Below, piece by piece: positions 33,383-46,419 of a stretch of DNA of 64,000 bases. This DNA comes from Nageia nagi (Eukaryota > Pinophyta). A model generated the notes under the pieces. It worked only from the letters and a program-made list of their open reading frames with translations. It did not search any database and was not told where the DNA came from. The DNA lies in assembly GCA_050084985.1 (NCBI GenBank), contig JBITNC010000001.1:170438001-170502000 (forward strand), written 5' to 3'. Position 1 is the stretch's first letter. Every line of letters starts with the position of its first letter. The position numbers and the translations under genes were made by a program.

Positions 33383-35940
33383 TTATTTCTCTACAAAGTT
33401 ATTTGATGAGATGCCCTCATCATCCGACTGAAGACCCTCCAATGGCAATCCAACCAACCCCTTCATATCATCATCAATCTGAAGACTAGCTGTCTCCACA
33501 AGATCAACATTCCAACATATAATTGGATTAGCTTTGTACTCTAGTCTAACTCTCTCACAAAGGTGAAGAGAGCTATACACTACAATTAGCCTCTTTACTT
33601 TGCAAGGGGTAAGCATGTTCCTCTCTAAAACAAATGAACTACTGAATTATAAAAGTATTTAATATATTTTATCATAACTTAATCATGTGAGAATTAGAAA
33701 CGATCATTCAAATCCCAAATACTTTATGCCAATGGGATCTTCATTTACCAACCTAAGAAATGAGCTTAATTGCAAGTTGTTTTAAGTATGGATAACCACC
33801 ATATAGATCCCACCATCCAATGGGATCATTTTGGGCAATGGTAGCCCTATTCTCCTTGCATTCTAATGTTCTAATATGAGGACCCCTACATCTAATATGA
33901 GGACCCCTACATCTCACAAATTTCATACTCTTTTCTAATCATGACATTGCTTCGATATATACAATTTACAAGGAATTTTTTAAACCCATTTTTCTCCTTC
34001 TAACCATTATTAGGTGTCTTTTCACAACCTTAGGTGCATACCACTTTGGATTCAATGCATGGGTAACCATATGTATATGATTCATCTTATTCCACCTACT
34101 AGAAATAAAAAAATAAAGTTACAAAACTTAAAATAAATGAATCATTGATAAAAAATTCAAATTGAAACTACAATCATCAACATTTGTTACTATTATCTCT
34201 TCAATATAATGGGTTTAGTGTGCTCTTCATTAAATAAAAGATCTTTCGCACAAATTACATTTTTCATTTGCTCAAGCATGTTGTCAAAAGTTTCGTATCT
34301 ATCATAAATTTGGAGAATTTGTATAACATACCTTATTACATTGGCAATTGGGAAAATGAAAGATACAATGTACCTATAAGAATTAAAAAAAAAAGTTAAA
34401 AAACTACATGAACAATCAACACTCAAAAATTCAAAATTGAAACTTCATTAATTATTGAGTCTTCAACATTTGTTACTTAACTTCACCCCATCAATTTTCA
34501 TCTAAGACTCTTAAGTCTTTTTCCATCATTTGTATGAGATTCCAACCACCTCGTTCATTCTTGTGTTACTACCATGCCCTGTAATACCTCTTACAACTCA
34601 ATAATAATTTCCAATAGAAGGGAATAAGTAACATATCTTGTCTCTATAGATTTGATAAAATACTTTGAGAAGAAGCAAAAGAGAGATGATAACATGTGAT
34701 GATTGGAAATAAACATTTTCAAGTCTCTATCTTTACAACCATGTTCTTCACTCAAGCCATCTTCTCAATGTCTTTCAATGCATAAATGCAACTTCGGATC
34801 CACAAAGTATGTCTGTAAGTGGCCTCTATTAGTTTCCTTAGATGTCAACAAATAGGGGTTGCATTTGTAATTACCTACAAGATAATAAAAAAACAAAATA
34901 ATTAAAATATATAAAAAATAATAATTTGGCATTTGCATTTGAATTCACAACAAGAATGCAAAGTAAAACTAAACTCAAAGTGATTATATACACAACATTG
35001 GTGGGTCCAACCTCTTCAATGATGTCCTTTAATAAAAGGAATTGAAACTTTGCATCCTTCTTTTTCCTTGATCAATAAAAAATCTAAAGAAAATAAGGAC
35101 CATTTGAACATGTCACGATAATGTTGATAAGTGGATGTTGATGAATGTCAGTCCATCCATCTATGACAATGGAACAACTACTATTCACCCATATTGTATT
35201 CATCTCCTACATCATCAAAGTGCACTTGGCATATTACTTCTTCAAAAGACTAGTATAGAGTGTAATCTCTCTAGGAAATACAAATGAAGGCCTTTCATAC
35301 CTCAATTTTTGAATGAACCCTTAAATTAAGATGAGCATGCAATATGGAAAGACAACCCATGTGCATAAAATAATGTGTATATAGAATCATTAGCCACATC
35401 TTTTGCATATAGGTTTAGTGCATTAGCTATATTTTCTCTTTTTTAGGGGGGTAACATAGGGCTTAGGAAACTAGAAGAAGTAAGAGTTGGTTGTGTTGAG
35501 GATGATGATGCATAGGCAACAACAAAAGCTCAATCAAATATAAGAATTTATGATGCTCTAAGTGTGGCCTTTTACACAAGCCTATTGGCTTCTGCAACTT
35601 GGAATTTATTCATGTTTTTGCACTCTCACCTCCACCCTTAGTTTGTTTGTGAGATGTAACTCAATGCTAGTATAACTACATCCAAATTCAGTGACACACA
35701 AATGACATTTCCAAGTTACCCCTCCCCTATAAATTATTTTTCCTTGGTATTCATTTGTAATAAATTGAAACAAAGATTTTTTGGAATTATATGATACTTT
35801 AACAAAGGGTTACAACGATAGGGATGGATATTAAAAAATGGAGGTATTGCTTTCCCCTCCATGTGTTTGTTCATGTTGGACAGTTTGATTTTCTTCCCCC
35901 ATTTCACTTTCTAAATCAAAATCTTCACTCTCATTCATTC
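33383..35940 (-). pseudogene. hAT-superfamily (DUF659) transposase, decayed
   Basis: Cut-and-paste transposase remnant read on the minus strand. Near 35940-35830 an acidic N-terminus (MNESEDFDLESEMGEENQTV) precedes a BED-type zinc finger at about 35725-35630 (VTWKCHLCVTEFGCSY, then IELHL). The DUF659 core at about 35200-34980 contains SSCSIVIDGWTDIHQHPLIN and IIEEVGPTNVVYIIT, matching the family's SDGWTD and VVQVITDNA blocks. The hAT middle region follows at 34880-34500, and the C-terminal dimerisation region at 33616-33383 (RLIVVYSSLHLCERVRLEY). Stops and frameshifts throughout. No terminal inverted repeats or 8-bp target duplication were identified. Copia-3 lies just beyond its 3' end. Confidence 0.78.
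33871..33912. repeat. 21-bp tandem repeat, two perfect copies
   Basis: CTAATATGAGGACCCCTACAT twice in a row (33871-33891, 33892-33912), inside the hAT remnant. Confidence 0.95.
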
Positions 35941-36886
35941 TAGATTCTAGAAAATGGCAATGTTTTACTATTTAGTATTTAGTAAACAAGGTAAGGAAAT
36001 AAGAAATAGTAAGTAGTTAAGTACCCTTGGGAAATCTTGTTCCTCCTCCTTTCTAGCATAGATAGTGCTAGTTTCAACCTGGTTGAGATCATGATTCAAA
36101 GCTTAACAGCCCTCGATTAATGATTTAGGGATAAAGGTTCCTTTCTATCAAACTATGTTTCTCCTCCTCATTATTGGTTTTTCCTTCTCACAGCTACATA
36201 CAAACAATGTGATTATGTTTTTGACTTTGCAATGCTTTAATAACTTGTAATTAGGGTTTTGGGGTGGTGACATTAGTGGGACCCACCCCCATGCCTTTTA
36301 TGGGCATTTAATTTTTTTTAAATGATTTTATTTTTCAAGGTTGGTTGCCTACTTTCCTAGGGGAATGCCTGGTTATACCCAGGAGAGATTAATAAATGGC
36401 TAATTGCTCCTAGGAACAACCAAGAAATTCCCTAGGCATTCTCAATAGGGTGGTCGTATGGGAACTACTCCCCACCCTTAGGGAACATACATGGGAATGT
36501 CTCCCTATCATTCTCCAAAAAGGAAATGATAGAGAGACTTTCTCGAGTGTGTTCCCACATTCCCAAAATGGAGGAAGGCCTCTCCCAATGGGGGGAATGT
36601 GGACCCTTGTAGATTTCTTTATGTGCTATATTATATTGTTACAAGTGATATGGAAGCAACAATCTTGACTACTTAGGGATAATGATTTTTACTAAATTGA
36701 AGCAAAAAAAGGGGGATTTGTAGCTGAGTAGCAGTAACAAGCACATATGGAGCTACCACATTATTGCTAAGTAATTTTGTAATTTTGGCCTCTTTTTTTT
36801 TTAAACCATCTTATAATTTAGCAAGGATTGTATAAATTTGTAAGCAATATTTGATAATGAATATATATTTTTTTAGAAATCCTATC
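35941..36886. other. No gene recognised
   Basis: Upstream flank of the hAT remnant. 36250-36300 has GGTTTTGGGGTGGTGAC and GGGACCCACCCCC runs. 36420-36600 is rich in GGGAAT/ATTCCC motifs that can pair with each other. No ORF with a recognised domain. Confidence 0.35.
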
Positions 36887-37093
36887 AAGAGACTTGTTTT
36901 GATCATCTCATCAAGATGATCAAAATGACATCTTTGATAACCCCTTGGGTAAGGCCAAGATAAGGTTCAAAATTTGAAACCTTATCGAAAGACTTATCTT
37001 TTTCTATCACCTCATCAATATGATAAAAATGCTATAAATCTTTGAAAATCTTTAGGTAAGGCCAAAATGAGATCTAGAAGTTGAAAACATCAT
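36887..37093. repeat. Tandem repeat, about 103-bp unit, two diverged copies
   Basis: Both units run (A)AGAGACTT...CTCATCAA.ATGAT.AAAATG...GGTAAGGCCAA.AT.AG..., starting near 36887 and 36988; a third unit begins near 37094. Possibly part of a Gypsy-B leader or LTR. Confidence 0.6.
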
Positions 37094-37979
37094 GAAGAGA
37101 CAAAATTTATAACCATCAAGTCTTAAGAATGTGGAAAATTATTGGTGTGGGTAGATTGGTTATAATCATAGATCTTGAGGAGAAGAAATATGTATGAGCG
37201 GTAATAATGCTATAAGAAAACAACATACTTTGACAAATCAAAGTATAGATAACCATTCTACTCTTGAAAATATAAGAATGGAGGATCTAAACATTTGAGA
37301 TATAAAAAGATCAAGTGAGATAGACTTTGATGGAATTCAAGTTGAGGAACGATGGTAGGATAATGAAGGTTCAATTGACAAAGGGAAGGAAATTATAGAT
37401 AAAATAATTAGGATACAATATGAGAAACTAAAAATAATTAAATAAAAGAATCAGCAACAAAGGTTGAAGTATTGTCTTTGATTTGAATAAATGTTGGATG
37501 AGCAATAAGGTAATGAGAAGTTTTGGAGGAATGGATATTATGATACCAAGAATGGGAAAAAATGATGAAATATTATAGAGATAATGAGGAGTATTTTAGA
37601 GGACCAAAGGATCATGATCAAGTAGGTTAAGAGGTAGAATACCCAAAACACCACACTAAAAACCAAGAGACGTATTCAAAAGTATGATGATATGATTGTA
37701 AATATGAGCTTGATATGGATGTAAATATACTTAACCTTTTGATTTGCTCACTTTTCCAAATATACCCATACCAAAGTTTCCTTAAGTATCTTTTATTAAA
37801 GAAAAATTTAGAGAATTATTAACTAAAATGGAATATATATTAAGATGCATAAAACACTAGAGCAATATAAAGTTTATTTGACAATTATCCAACTAGATAG
37901 TTGTGTATTAAATTGGTACATTTTAAAATGTAGAGTTTGGGAACCTACTTAGTTGGAATTCAAAAACATGTTTTTTTAT

Positions 37980-40400
37980 AAATACAATAAAAGAGAGAAA
38001 ATATCTTATACATTAAGGCTTATGTGAAATTATATGATAAATGCAATGGTAAAATACAATCAATTTATGAGTATTATCAACTTTACAAAGGATGCATCAT
38101 CAACAATTGCACTTACAACATTTATAAGTGGGTTGAAAGAGGAGATCAAGAGGTATTTGAGCTTGCATGATCCCTAATGAATTAGAAAGGTTGAAAAGGT
38201 AATTACAATATAACATTCACCTACAATGAAAGAGAAAAGGAATAGGCTAAGGGTATTTGTTTCAATTGAAAAAGTAAATTGAATAGAGGATATGTGTAAA
38301 GCAGGGTTCATCATACAATTGTTTGATCTCAACTGTAACCTTTGGGAATTTTCTAATACTTGATGTAGATTGAAATGATTAAATCAAAATAATAAAATCT
38401 AACTTGTTCATTGTTGATTCACTATAAATCGATTATTGTAATAGTCATATGGTTAAATGGATTTGGTAATACTTGATGTGTAACAACTATGTATTGCAGT
38501 TTAAGGTATATTTTGCTTATATAGAATGGGTGTTAGAGGTGATTTTGTTATATGCTATATATATTTATATAAAATTTGGAAATTATTTTTATGATCTATT
38601 TCATAGGGTTGACAATTATATAAAAACATTAAAGGCTTAAAATTCTTTGGCAATCCATTCCATATAATTTAAAAAATATATAAAATTTTGGTGATTATGA
38701 ATCGATCCATACTCCGAGAATTCATCAAATTAAAAATATATAAATTCTAAAATTTGTTTATAAGAAAATATTTGAGGCTAAAAGTTTCCCTAGTGTAAAG
38801 AAACAAAACATCTCCATGTATATGGAAGATGATGAAGAAGAGTGTTCCCAAGAAGAATTGACCATGAGTGAGAACCCAATCAAGAAGAAAAGTCAATAAA
38901 GGAAGATAAGATGGGACTCTTACCATTCACTCTTTTGGTGATGACATCGTGAAGAACTTAAGGTATGTTATTTCATTAATAATCAAATGGTAATTGTATT
39001 TATTGATTTAAAGAGCACTCATAATTTCATTAGTATAGATATAACAAAGGAATTTAAGTTGTGTTGTTAAAAGTGGAAAAATTTGATTTGCTGATTGCTT
39101 ATGGAGGTAAAACAATATGTGTAGGGAAATTTTTGAATAGAAGAATTATATGAATAATTACATATGGATCATAAATTTTAGCTATAAACTTAGGTAAATA
39201 AAATGTAATGTTAAGTTCTAATGATGGCTCAATTAGGTGATGTTAACATTAATACCCAAAAAGGAGAAGATAAGTGGTAGCACAAATTTTAATTATGAAG
39301 GTTAAGGAAGAAGAATGGACTATTCCAACATTTAAAAATATTGAATATATATACAAGAGTATTCCAATAACTAAAAAGACTTCGCATATCAAAAATTATG
39401 ATCATGTAATCAACCTATGTCCTATAAGTTAACCAACTAATATAAAATTTTATAGGTATCCCTAACCGCAAAAAAATGAGATTAATAAGTTGATAAAATA
39501 AATGTTAAGAGCATGTCAATCATATAATAACCAACATATAATTCCTCCACATAGTGATAATAAAGAATAAGGATAACATGTAGAGGATGTTTCTATATTT
39601 TTATGATCTCAATAAAGCTACTATTAAAGATAAGTTTTTATCTCTATTATTGATTATTTGTTAGATGAATTACATGGTTCTAGAAATTTTACAAAGCTAG
39701 GTTTTAGATTTAATTATCATTAAGTTAAGATCAAAGAAGATATTCCTAAAGGAAGTTTTATAACTCCTAATGGAAATCGATTTTTAGTCATGTCATTTGA
39801 CTCACTAATATCCCTATCCACATTTTTGAGTCTTATGAATTCAAATTTTGTACGAATCTTCAGGAAATTTATTTTGGAATTTTTTTGATGATATTTATTT
39901 ACATTAAAATATGGGAATATAATTCATGTGGAACAAGTGCTATCAATTATAGAAAAAAATATAATATTTTCAAGAAATCTAGAACCTCTTTTGGACTTCT
40001 GGAACTAGAGTATTTGGGTTATATAGTGATAATCGAAGGAATGAGTGCATATCAATAAGATCAATCAAATATGGGAATGGTCCCTTCCATAAACACTTCA
40101 AATTATTGGGGGATTTATATGATATACATATTACTACAAAAGGTTTGTAAGAGATTATGGAAAAATAGTAATACCTCTTACAACACTAACAAACAAAGGT
40201 GTCTTCATACATACAAATATAACAAGGAATTCAATACTCTAACATATGCCATTTGTTCAATTATAATGATGGCTACATTAGATTTTAATAAGTTTCTTGT
40301 GATCAAATTTTATACCTTAAGGATTGGAATTGGTGCAATGTTGATGCAAGAGGTCATCCTATAGCATTTGAGTGTAATGTCTTCCTTTTGACATGTTTAG
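37980..40400 (+). mobile_element. Gypsy-B: heavily decayed Ty3/gypsy gag-pol
   Basis: Recognisable blocks in order. Gag at about 38040-38290 (STIALTTFISGLKEEIKRYL). Protease at about 38960-39070 (FIDLKSTHNFIS, with the DSG triad lost). RT from about 39420 (KFYRYP, then LLDELHGSRNFTKLGF at 39660, IKEDIPKGSFITPNGN near 39730, LVMSF, FFDDI near 39885 after a frameshift). RNase H near 40320 (IGAMLMQE). KRFVRDYGKI at 40140 is the post-RT segment. Nearly every line has stops. LTRs were not delimited; decay may hide them between about 36700 and 37700. Confidence 0.75.
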
Positions 40401-41469
40401 ACGTGGGATTCACTCTCCCCTTTATAACAAGAAAGAGTTAGTTTAAAAAAATAAAATAAATAAATTTTAGTTAGAATATTATTCCAAAAATAATTAAATT
40501 TTTAGTTGATGGGGATAACATAATTAAAATAATTAATAAAATAAGTATATCAAATTTAATTGTTAGTTAGTATATGCAACAACATTTATTAAGAGCATAA
40601 GTTGACACTTGTGTGAAACCTAAAAAGTACAAAGAAGGTTATTAAAATAATGTTGGGGAAAGGAAAAATTGCATTCTAATCATTGTAAAAAATTCTTCTC
40701 TAAAGTATAATTGTGTGAATAATTATATACAATCATTTGTGGAAAAAAATCCCAAATGTTTGGAGCATTCCATTGGGAATGAAATCCCTCATTTGCCAGA
40801 TAATATTGGAGATTTGAAGTTGTCATGAGTGTATGCAAGATGAATACATGTTTGAAGAACTATATGCATGCATAAAATTAGAGGCCATAACTATTAAGTT
40901 TTTTTAGTAAACAAACTTGTAGGCACATTTACTAGGTTTGAAAATTCTATTTATTTTAGTTGTTATTTGTGTGTTTATGTGAAGTTACATTTTAGTTGGA
41001 GTTTTATGACGGCATTAGAGCTAAGATCTAGCTAGATTGAAGGGGATATAAGAATAAAATTTATTGCATTTAGCCAATGATAGAGAAATCAAATATTAAC
41101 AAAGGGAAAAAAGAAGATATAGAATATGTCAAACGATGATACAAAGTTAGAGTTTATCAACATAATAAAAGCCTTCAAGGATGGAAAACTTATTGATTGA
41201 TTTTATTAAGTAGTACATGTTCCTATACTAAGCCTTGCAATGATTCCTCCATAAAAAATTAGAATACACCACTTAGATTAGCCATTAGTTATAGGGTACT
41301 ATGAGTCATCCTTTTTGTAAGAGAAGGTCATGCAACATGGAAAATATGTATTGGACTAGTAGGAGGATGACCTAAATGCCCTCCATATCGAATATGCAAC
41401 AAAAAGTATAAACATTCAAGGATACATCTCATTTATGAAGGTTTTTAGTTTGAAGTCTAAACCAAAATA

Positions 41470-42372
41470 TTGGAATGAAGGAAGACCCACTCACAACCAA
41501 ACTCATATAGATCTAAAATACTAATTGGGGAAGCTCACCATCCCCTCATTTGATAAGTGCAACCAAACTTCATCCAAATAATGGATCTAAAAGTTAAACA
41601 TGTACTTATCATTAAGCTCTATGTATGAGGAGGAAGATTTAACATTTTTGAACCTTCACATGGAAGGAGTAGTGCATGAATGGTGTCATAACAAGCTAAT
41701 CACTCAAGGGCATAATCTTATCACAACTTACAAAGAGTTTTACAATAGTTTGATTGACATATTTGAGAGACAAGGCCCATAGGATAACTTTAGAGATTTT
41801 GTACAACTACAACATTATGGATTAGCTAATTCCCATGTGGATGATTTCTAGAGGATAGTTGTGATGGCATTAAATGTATTAAAGTGATGGTTGACATACC
41901 TCTTCATGTAGGGATTGAAATTTCTATAACTTGAAGTCAATATAATCAACTATCAAGAGGGCCTTGACATTAGAGACTACCACATCTAACATATCCTTAC
42001 AAAGGTCTACCACAAAGGATGGGAGTGTTGGAGTACCACAACATCAACAAAAGGCTCCTTACAAACCCTTTCCTCAAACATTGGGATCTGAACCTTCTCA
42101 ATTAATAGTTAAATAAAGATTAGGAAATCCCCTTAGGAGTTAACAACTACTTGATATGACTTGAAATGAGACATGGAGGAGATAATTATGTTTTAATTGT
42201 AAGGGGACCTGGGATCCAATACATAGGTTATTGGGAAAAGGATAAGTACACTTTATTGAGATGTTCTCAAATGATAAGGGAGATATGAAATCATGCATAG
42301 ATACATAAAACATAGTGGAGGATCTAGTGGCATAGATAAGCATTATCACAGATGAACTTCCATACTTAAAGG
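41470..42372 (+). pseudogene. Gypsy-C gag, interrupted by Copia-4
   Basis: Retrotransposon-gag domain: GKLTIPSFDKCNQ at about 41535, then an open frame 41600-41782 with MYLSLSSMYEEEDLTFLNLH, MEGVVHEWCHNKLITQG and TTYKEFYNSLIDIFERQ. It continues past a stop as NFRDFVQLQHYGLANSHVDD. The family equivalents are LHLEGxAxxWW and FxxRF. The frame stops repeatedly after 41835. The right edge is the target duplication of Copia-4; the element resumes at 51203. Confidence 0.75.
42368..42372. repeat. Target-site duplication AAAGG, left copy (Copia-4)
   Basis: Identical to 51203-51207 on the other side of Copia-4. Confidence 0.95.
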
Positions 42373-42854
42373 TGAAGGATTTGAACTAGATCTAAACAAA
42401 TCCTCTAGGACCTAAGACTAGGAAACTCAATCATACACAAGATAACACAATCACTCAAGATAACACAAGTGTAATGTGGTTCCTCCCTCCTTGGGAGTAC
42501 ATCCACAACTAGTATCTCAATTCTCAAGTATGTCCCTCTTACAACTATACTCTTCCTCTCCTACACAACTAGTAGAGTAATCTTACTCCAAGAACTTAGT
42601 TATGTTACAAGAGGAGAGGCCCTCTATTTATAGCTTGAGAGCACCTCCCTAACCTTCCTTTAACCCAAGGGTAAGGTTAGGGTTACATTAAATGTATCAC
42701 CTAACTTCAACCTACCAACTAACCATTTGGTAAAGTCAAAGTCTACATATTAAAGAATTCTATTAATCTCTTAAGGTATCTACATACCCTTAAGTGATTA
42801 ATTGAATTTATAAGGAGTTTAGATATTCACAATATTTCATTACAAATTCTAACA
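42373..42854 (-). repeat. Copia-4 3' LTR
   Basis: 482 bp. On the plus strand it runs TGAAGGATTTG...AATTCTAACA. Pairs with 50720-51202. Confidence 0.95.
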
Positions 42855-42863
42855 CTCCCCCTT
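42855..42863 (-). other. Polypurine tract (Copia-4)
   Basis: The complement reads AAGGGGGAG directly before the 3' LTR. Confidence 0.9.
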
Positions 42864-43341
42864 AATGCAATATTGGGATAGAGTGTAGAAGAGAGAAGAG
42901 AGAGAGTAAGAGAGAGTTCTCCTCCATAGAGATACAAGTGGAGATGAGAACTTTTACATATTTGAGAATCTTTTTGAGAACTAGTATGAGACTCACTACA
43001 TTACCATTTGACAAAAAATGGTTTACAATACAATCATTAACCACAACTGGTTTCACTGTACATAGTAGTCGATCAACTTTAAGCTGACATGTGAGTCTCC
43101 ATGAGCTTGCTTTCACAAGGTGAGTAACCTGCATTTCTGAAGAAGATCCTGCATGCTACAAGCAACTCATGAACAAAATCAGTTAGATTCATCATATATT
43201 CAAATAAGAGAATCAAATAATGCCATCTTATAAATAACTGATCAATGGTGCACTATAAGCCATCACAGAGATGCCAAGCCATCACTCATAGTCACCTATT
43301 GTATATAGACATGTGTTGATTTTTAAATAGAGCATAAAAAT

Positions 43342-43620
43342 TGTACAACGAGTTTCTCACATAGAGCAAACTCACCACGGAGGTATAGAATGTACAACAA
43401 GTTCCTCACGCAGAGCAAACTTACCATAGAGGTATAGTAATTATATGCTCAAAATTTGTACAAGTTTCTCACGCAGAGCAAACTTACCACGGAGGTATAA
43501 AATGTACAACAAGTTTGTCACGCAGAGCAAACTTACCACTGAGGTATAAAATAATCAACACTCTATAACAACAATTGTACAACAAGTTTGTCACGTAGAG
43601 CAAACTTACCATAGAGGTCT
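43342..43620 (-). repeat. Five-copy tandem repeat between pol and the polypurine tract
   Basis: Units of 43-46 bp at 43342-43387, 43391-43436, 43457-43499, 43503-43548 and 43576-43620, separated by 3-27 bp. On the plus strand each contains CAGAGCAAACTTACCACGGA or a close variant. They sit in the 3' noncoding part of Copia-4, just downstream of the pol stop. Confidence 0.95.
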
Positions 43621-43677
43621 AGAATGTACAATCAAAAAAGGCCTCTTAGAGGTGAAGTTGTCATCAATAACAAAAGT

Positions 43678-45270
43678 TTAAACTTCACTCCCCCTTGAGG
43701 GCAACTTCACCAACCTGAGAGAATCCCTAAGCTTGTAGAACTGAGCTTCAGGAAGGGGCTTGGTGAACAAATCAATGGAGTTTTCAGTAGATGGACAATA
43801 CTGCAAGTGTATGATGTCATTTAGAACCTTCTCCCTGATAAAATGGGCTTGGATTTCCACATGTTTGGTTCTTTGATGGAACATAGGATTCTTAGCCAAA
43901 GAGATAACCGATTGATTATCTGACGAAATAAGAGATGGGCCATTTTGCTTATACCCAATTTCGTTCAAAAGATGCCTCAGCCAAATAGCATCTTGGGCAG
44001 CAACAGACATGGCTCGATATTTAGCTTCGATGGTAGAAAGAGTCACAGTAGGTTGCTTTTTGGAAGCCCAAGAGATAGCACTGGAACCAATGCTAAATAA
44101 ATATGCAGAGGTTGATTTTATATCATCTCTATCTCCCCCATAATCAAAATCTGAGAACCCTGAGAGAACAATTGAGGGCACTTTGGAATACTTAAGAGCA
44201 AGATCCTTTGTCCCTGTGATATACCTCAAGATTTGCTTAACAGCATGGAGGTGTTCAACATATGGTTTTTGCATGAATCGTGCCATCAGATTCACTGCAA
44301 AGGCAATATCAGGATGAGAGATAGTCAGATACAGAAGACTACCAATCAATTGCCTATAAGCTGTAGCATCAACCAACTGAGAATTTGAGCTCAGTGATAT
44401 AATGATTCTAGGAGAAATAGGTATTGCAGCATATCTACACTCCTCCATTCCAAACTTTTGCAAGATGTCTGATATATACTTAGATTGACTAAGATAAGTA
44501 CAATCTTTGTGTTGGTATACTTGCATCCCAAGATAGTAATGCAATAGACCTAGATCAGTCATTTCAAATGTTGCCTTCAGTTTGGAGATGCACTCTTGGA
44601 TGATTTCAAGATTATTGCCTGTTATGAGAAGATCATCCACATAAAGGAGAATTAAGACCACGTCTTTTCCTTGATTGAGTACATAGAGATCTGAATCTGA
44701 GAAGCACTTGGAAAAACCAATATCTATAAAGAATCCTAAAATTTTCTTGTACCATGCTCTAGGTGCTTGCTTAAGTCCATACAAAGACTTCTTTAGCTTA
44801 CACACAAGAGACTCTTTTCCTTCTGGAATAAATCCTTCTGGTTGATTCATGTAGATTTCAACATCCAAGTCACCATTGAGAAATGCACTCTTGACATCAA
44901 GTTGAAAAGCTTTCCATCCTTGAGCTATAGAAAGAGCAAGGATTATTCTAACAGTAGGCATCTTGGCCACAGGAGCAAAGGTTTCCTCATAATCAATACC
45001 ATATTTCTGAGCGAATCCTTTGGCCACTAACCTTGCCTTGTATTTTTCAAATTTTCCATCAAAATTGTACTTGACCTTGTATATCCATTTATTACCAATC
45101 ACATTTTTCTCATTGGGATAAGGAACCAAATCCCAAGTTTTATTTTTCATGAGCGCCTCATACTCAACTTTCATAGCTTCCATCCAACACTCTTGCTTGG
45201 AAGCTTCTTTGAAGGTTGATGGCTCATGTGTATTATCTATTTTGGCAAATAAAGAGTTATTCAAGGTCAT
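43678..45270 (-). pseudogene. Copia-4 reverse transcriptase and RNase H (open, 530 codons)
   Basis: Longest open frame in the window and structurally complete for RT plus RNase H. RT: CWMEAMKVEYEALMKNKTWD, KWIYKVKYNFDG, YEETFAPVAKMPTVRIILAL, FQLDVKSAFLNGDLDVEIYM, SLYGLKQAPRAWY, then the catalytic box LILLYVDDLLITG. RNase H: LIGSLLYLTISHPDIAFAVN, SWASKKQPTVTLSTIEAKYR, HVEIQAHFIREKV, ending FTKPLPEAQFYKL and a short tail. Catalytic motifs look intact. It is the C-terminal part of one frame with gag and integrase; the stop at 45286-45288 lies just upstream, so ATG 45270 is not a true start. Confidence 0.92.
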
Positions 45271-45285
45271 ACTCCTTGTAATTCT

Positions 45286-46347
45286 CTATGCTGGAGAATT
45301 TTGCTCTTGTGGTGACTTTTCGACATGATCATCCATCCAGTTTGGTGCAGGTGAAGAATCATCTGTATCAGACACCTCAGCATGAGAGGTCGTATCCTTA
45401 GAAAGTTCATTGAACTTGACATCCCTAGAAATAAAGACTATTTTATGGGATGAGGAGTAGAGCTTGTAACCTCTATGCTGATTATCATACCCCACAAAGA
45501 TGCATTTTTTTTATCATTTATCTAGCTTCTTTCTTTTCTCTAAGGTAATGAAGGCAAATGCATCACAACCAAAGACCCTGAAGTGTGAGAGGTTAGGTTT
45601 CTTTCCTATCCATGCTTCATATGGAGTTTTACCTTCAACTGCCTTAGTAGGACACCTATTTAGGGTGTGAATAGCAGTGTGAACAGCTTCTCCCCATAAG
45701 AAACTAGGAAGGTTACCCAACATGCATCTTGCCATTTCCGTAATGGTGCGATTCTTCCTTTCAGCAACTCCATTTTGCTGAGGGGTGTAAGGGATTGTGA
45801 ATTGTCACTTAATCCCATGTTTAACACAATAGTCATTAAACTCATTGCTATTATATTCACCCCCATTATCAGATCTCAGCATCTTGATCTTAAAATCAAT
45901 TTGATTTTCAACAAGTGCCTTGAAGTCTTTAAACTTGTCAAAAGTTTGATCCTTGTGCTCAAGTAGATAACCAAATGTCATCCTACTGAAGTCATCAATG
46001 AAGGTTAGAACATATGAAGCTCCCCCTAGGGACTTAGTCTAAAAAGGACCCATCAAATTTGAATGCACAAGCTGAAGAGGATGAGTAGCCCGAGTTACCT
46101 TATGTTTTTCAAACTTTTGTCTATTCATCTTTCCTAGAATGCACCTTTCACATAGACCAATTGTGGGTGAAATATTAGGTAAACCTTCTATAAGTGCTTG
46201 AGTTTTCATATATTGAATACTCTTGTGGTTAAGGTGCCCTAATCGTTGATGCCAAAGATTTCCTTTTGAACAAACATTTGCAGCAAGACAAATCTTTGAA
46301 GGTACTTGATCCATAATATAAAGGTCATCCTTTATTGATCCTTTCAT
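45286..46347 (-). pseudogene. Copia-4 GAG-pre-integrase and integrase
   Basis: Same frame as gag and RT. HHCC finger: LWHQRLGHLNHKSIQYM, then GLCERCILGK. Core: LVHSNLMGPF, where the family has HSDL; the first catalytic D is N (codon at 46057-46059, G-to-A). FIDDFSRMTFGYLLEHKDQ, LRSDNGGEYNSNEF (second D kept) and PQQNGVAERKNRT (E kept) follow, then WIGKKPNLSHFRVFGCDAF and the acidic linker SDTDDSSPAPNWMDDH. Stops at 46039, 45805, 45514, 45511 and 45286 fit Gln or Arg codons, except that 45511 is ambiguous. Integrase should be inactive. Confidence 0.9.
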
Positions 46348-46419
46348 TAAGGTGGCAAGTCCTTTCTTAACACACCAGGAGTGTGAGGTAAACTCAAATG
46401 AGCATCCTTTCCTTATAAT

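Noticed and set aside
43342-43620. Regularly spaced repeats as a CRISPR-like array
   Set aside because: The spacers are short and variable (3-27 bp), there are no cas genes, and the array lies inside a plant retrotransposon.
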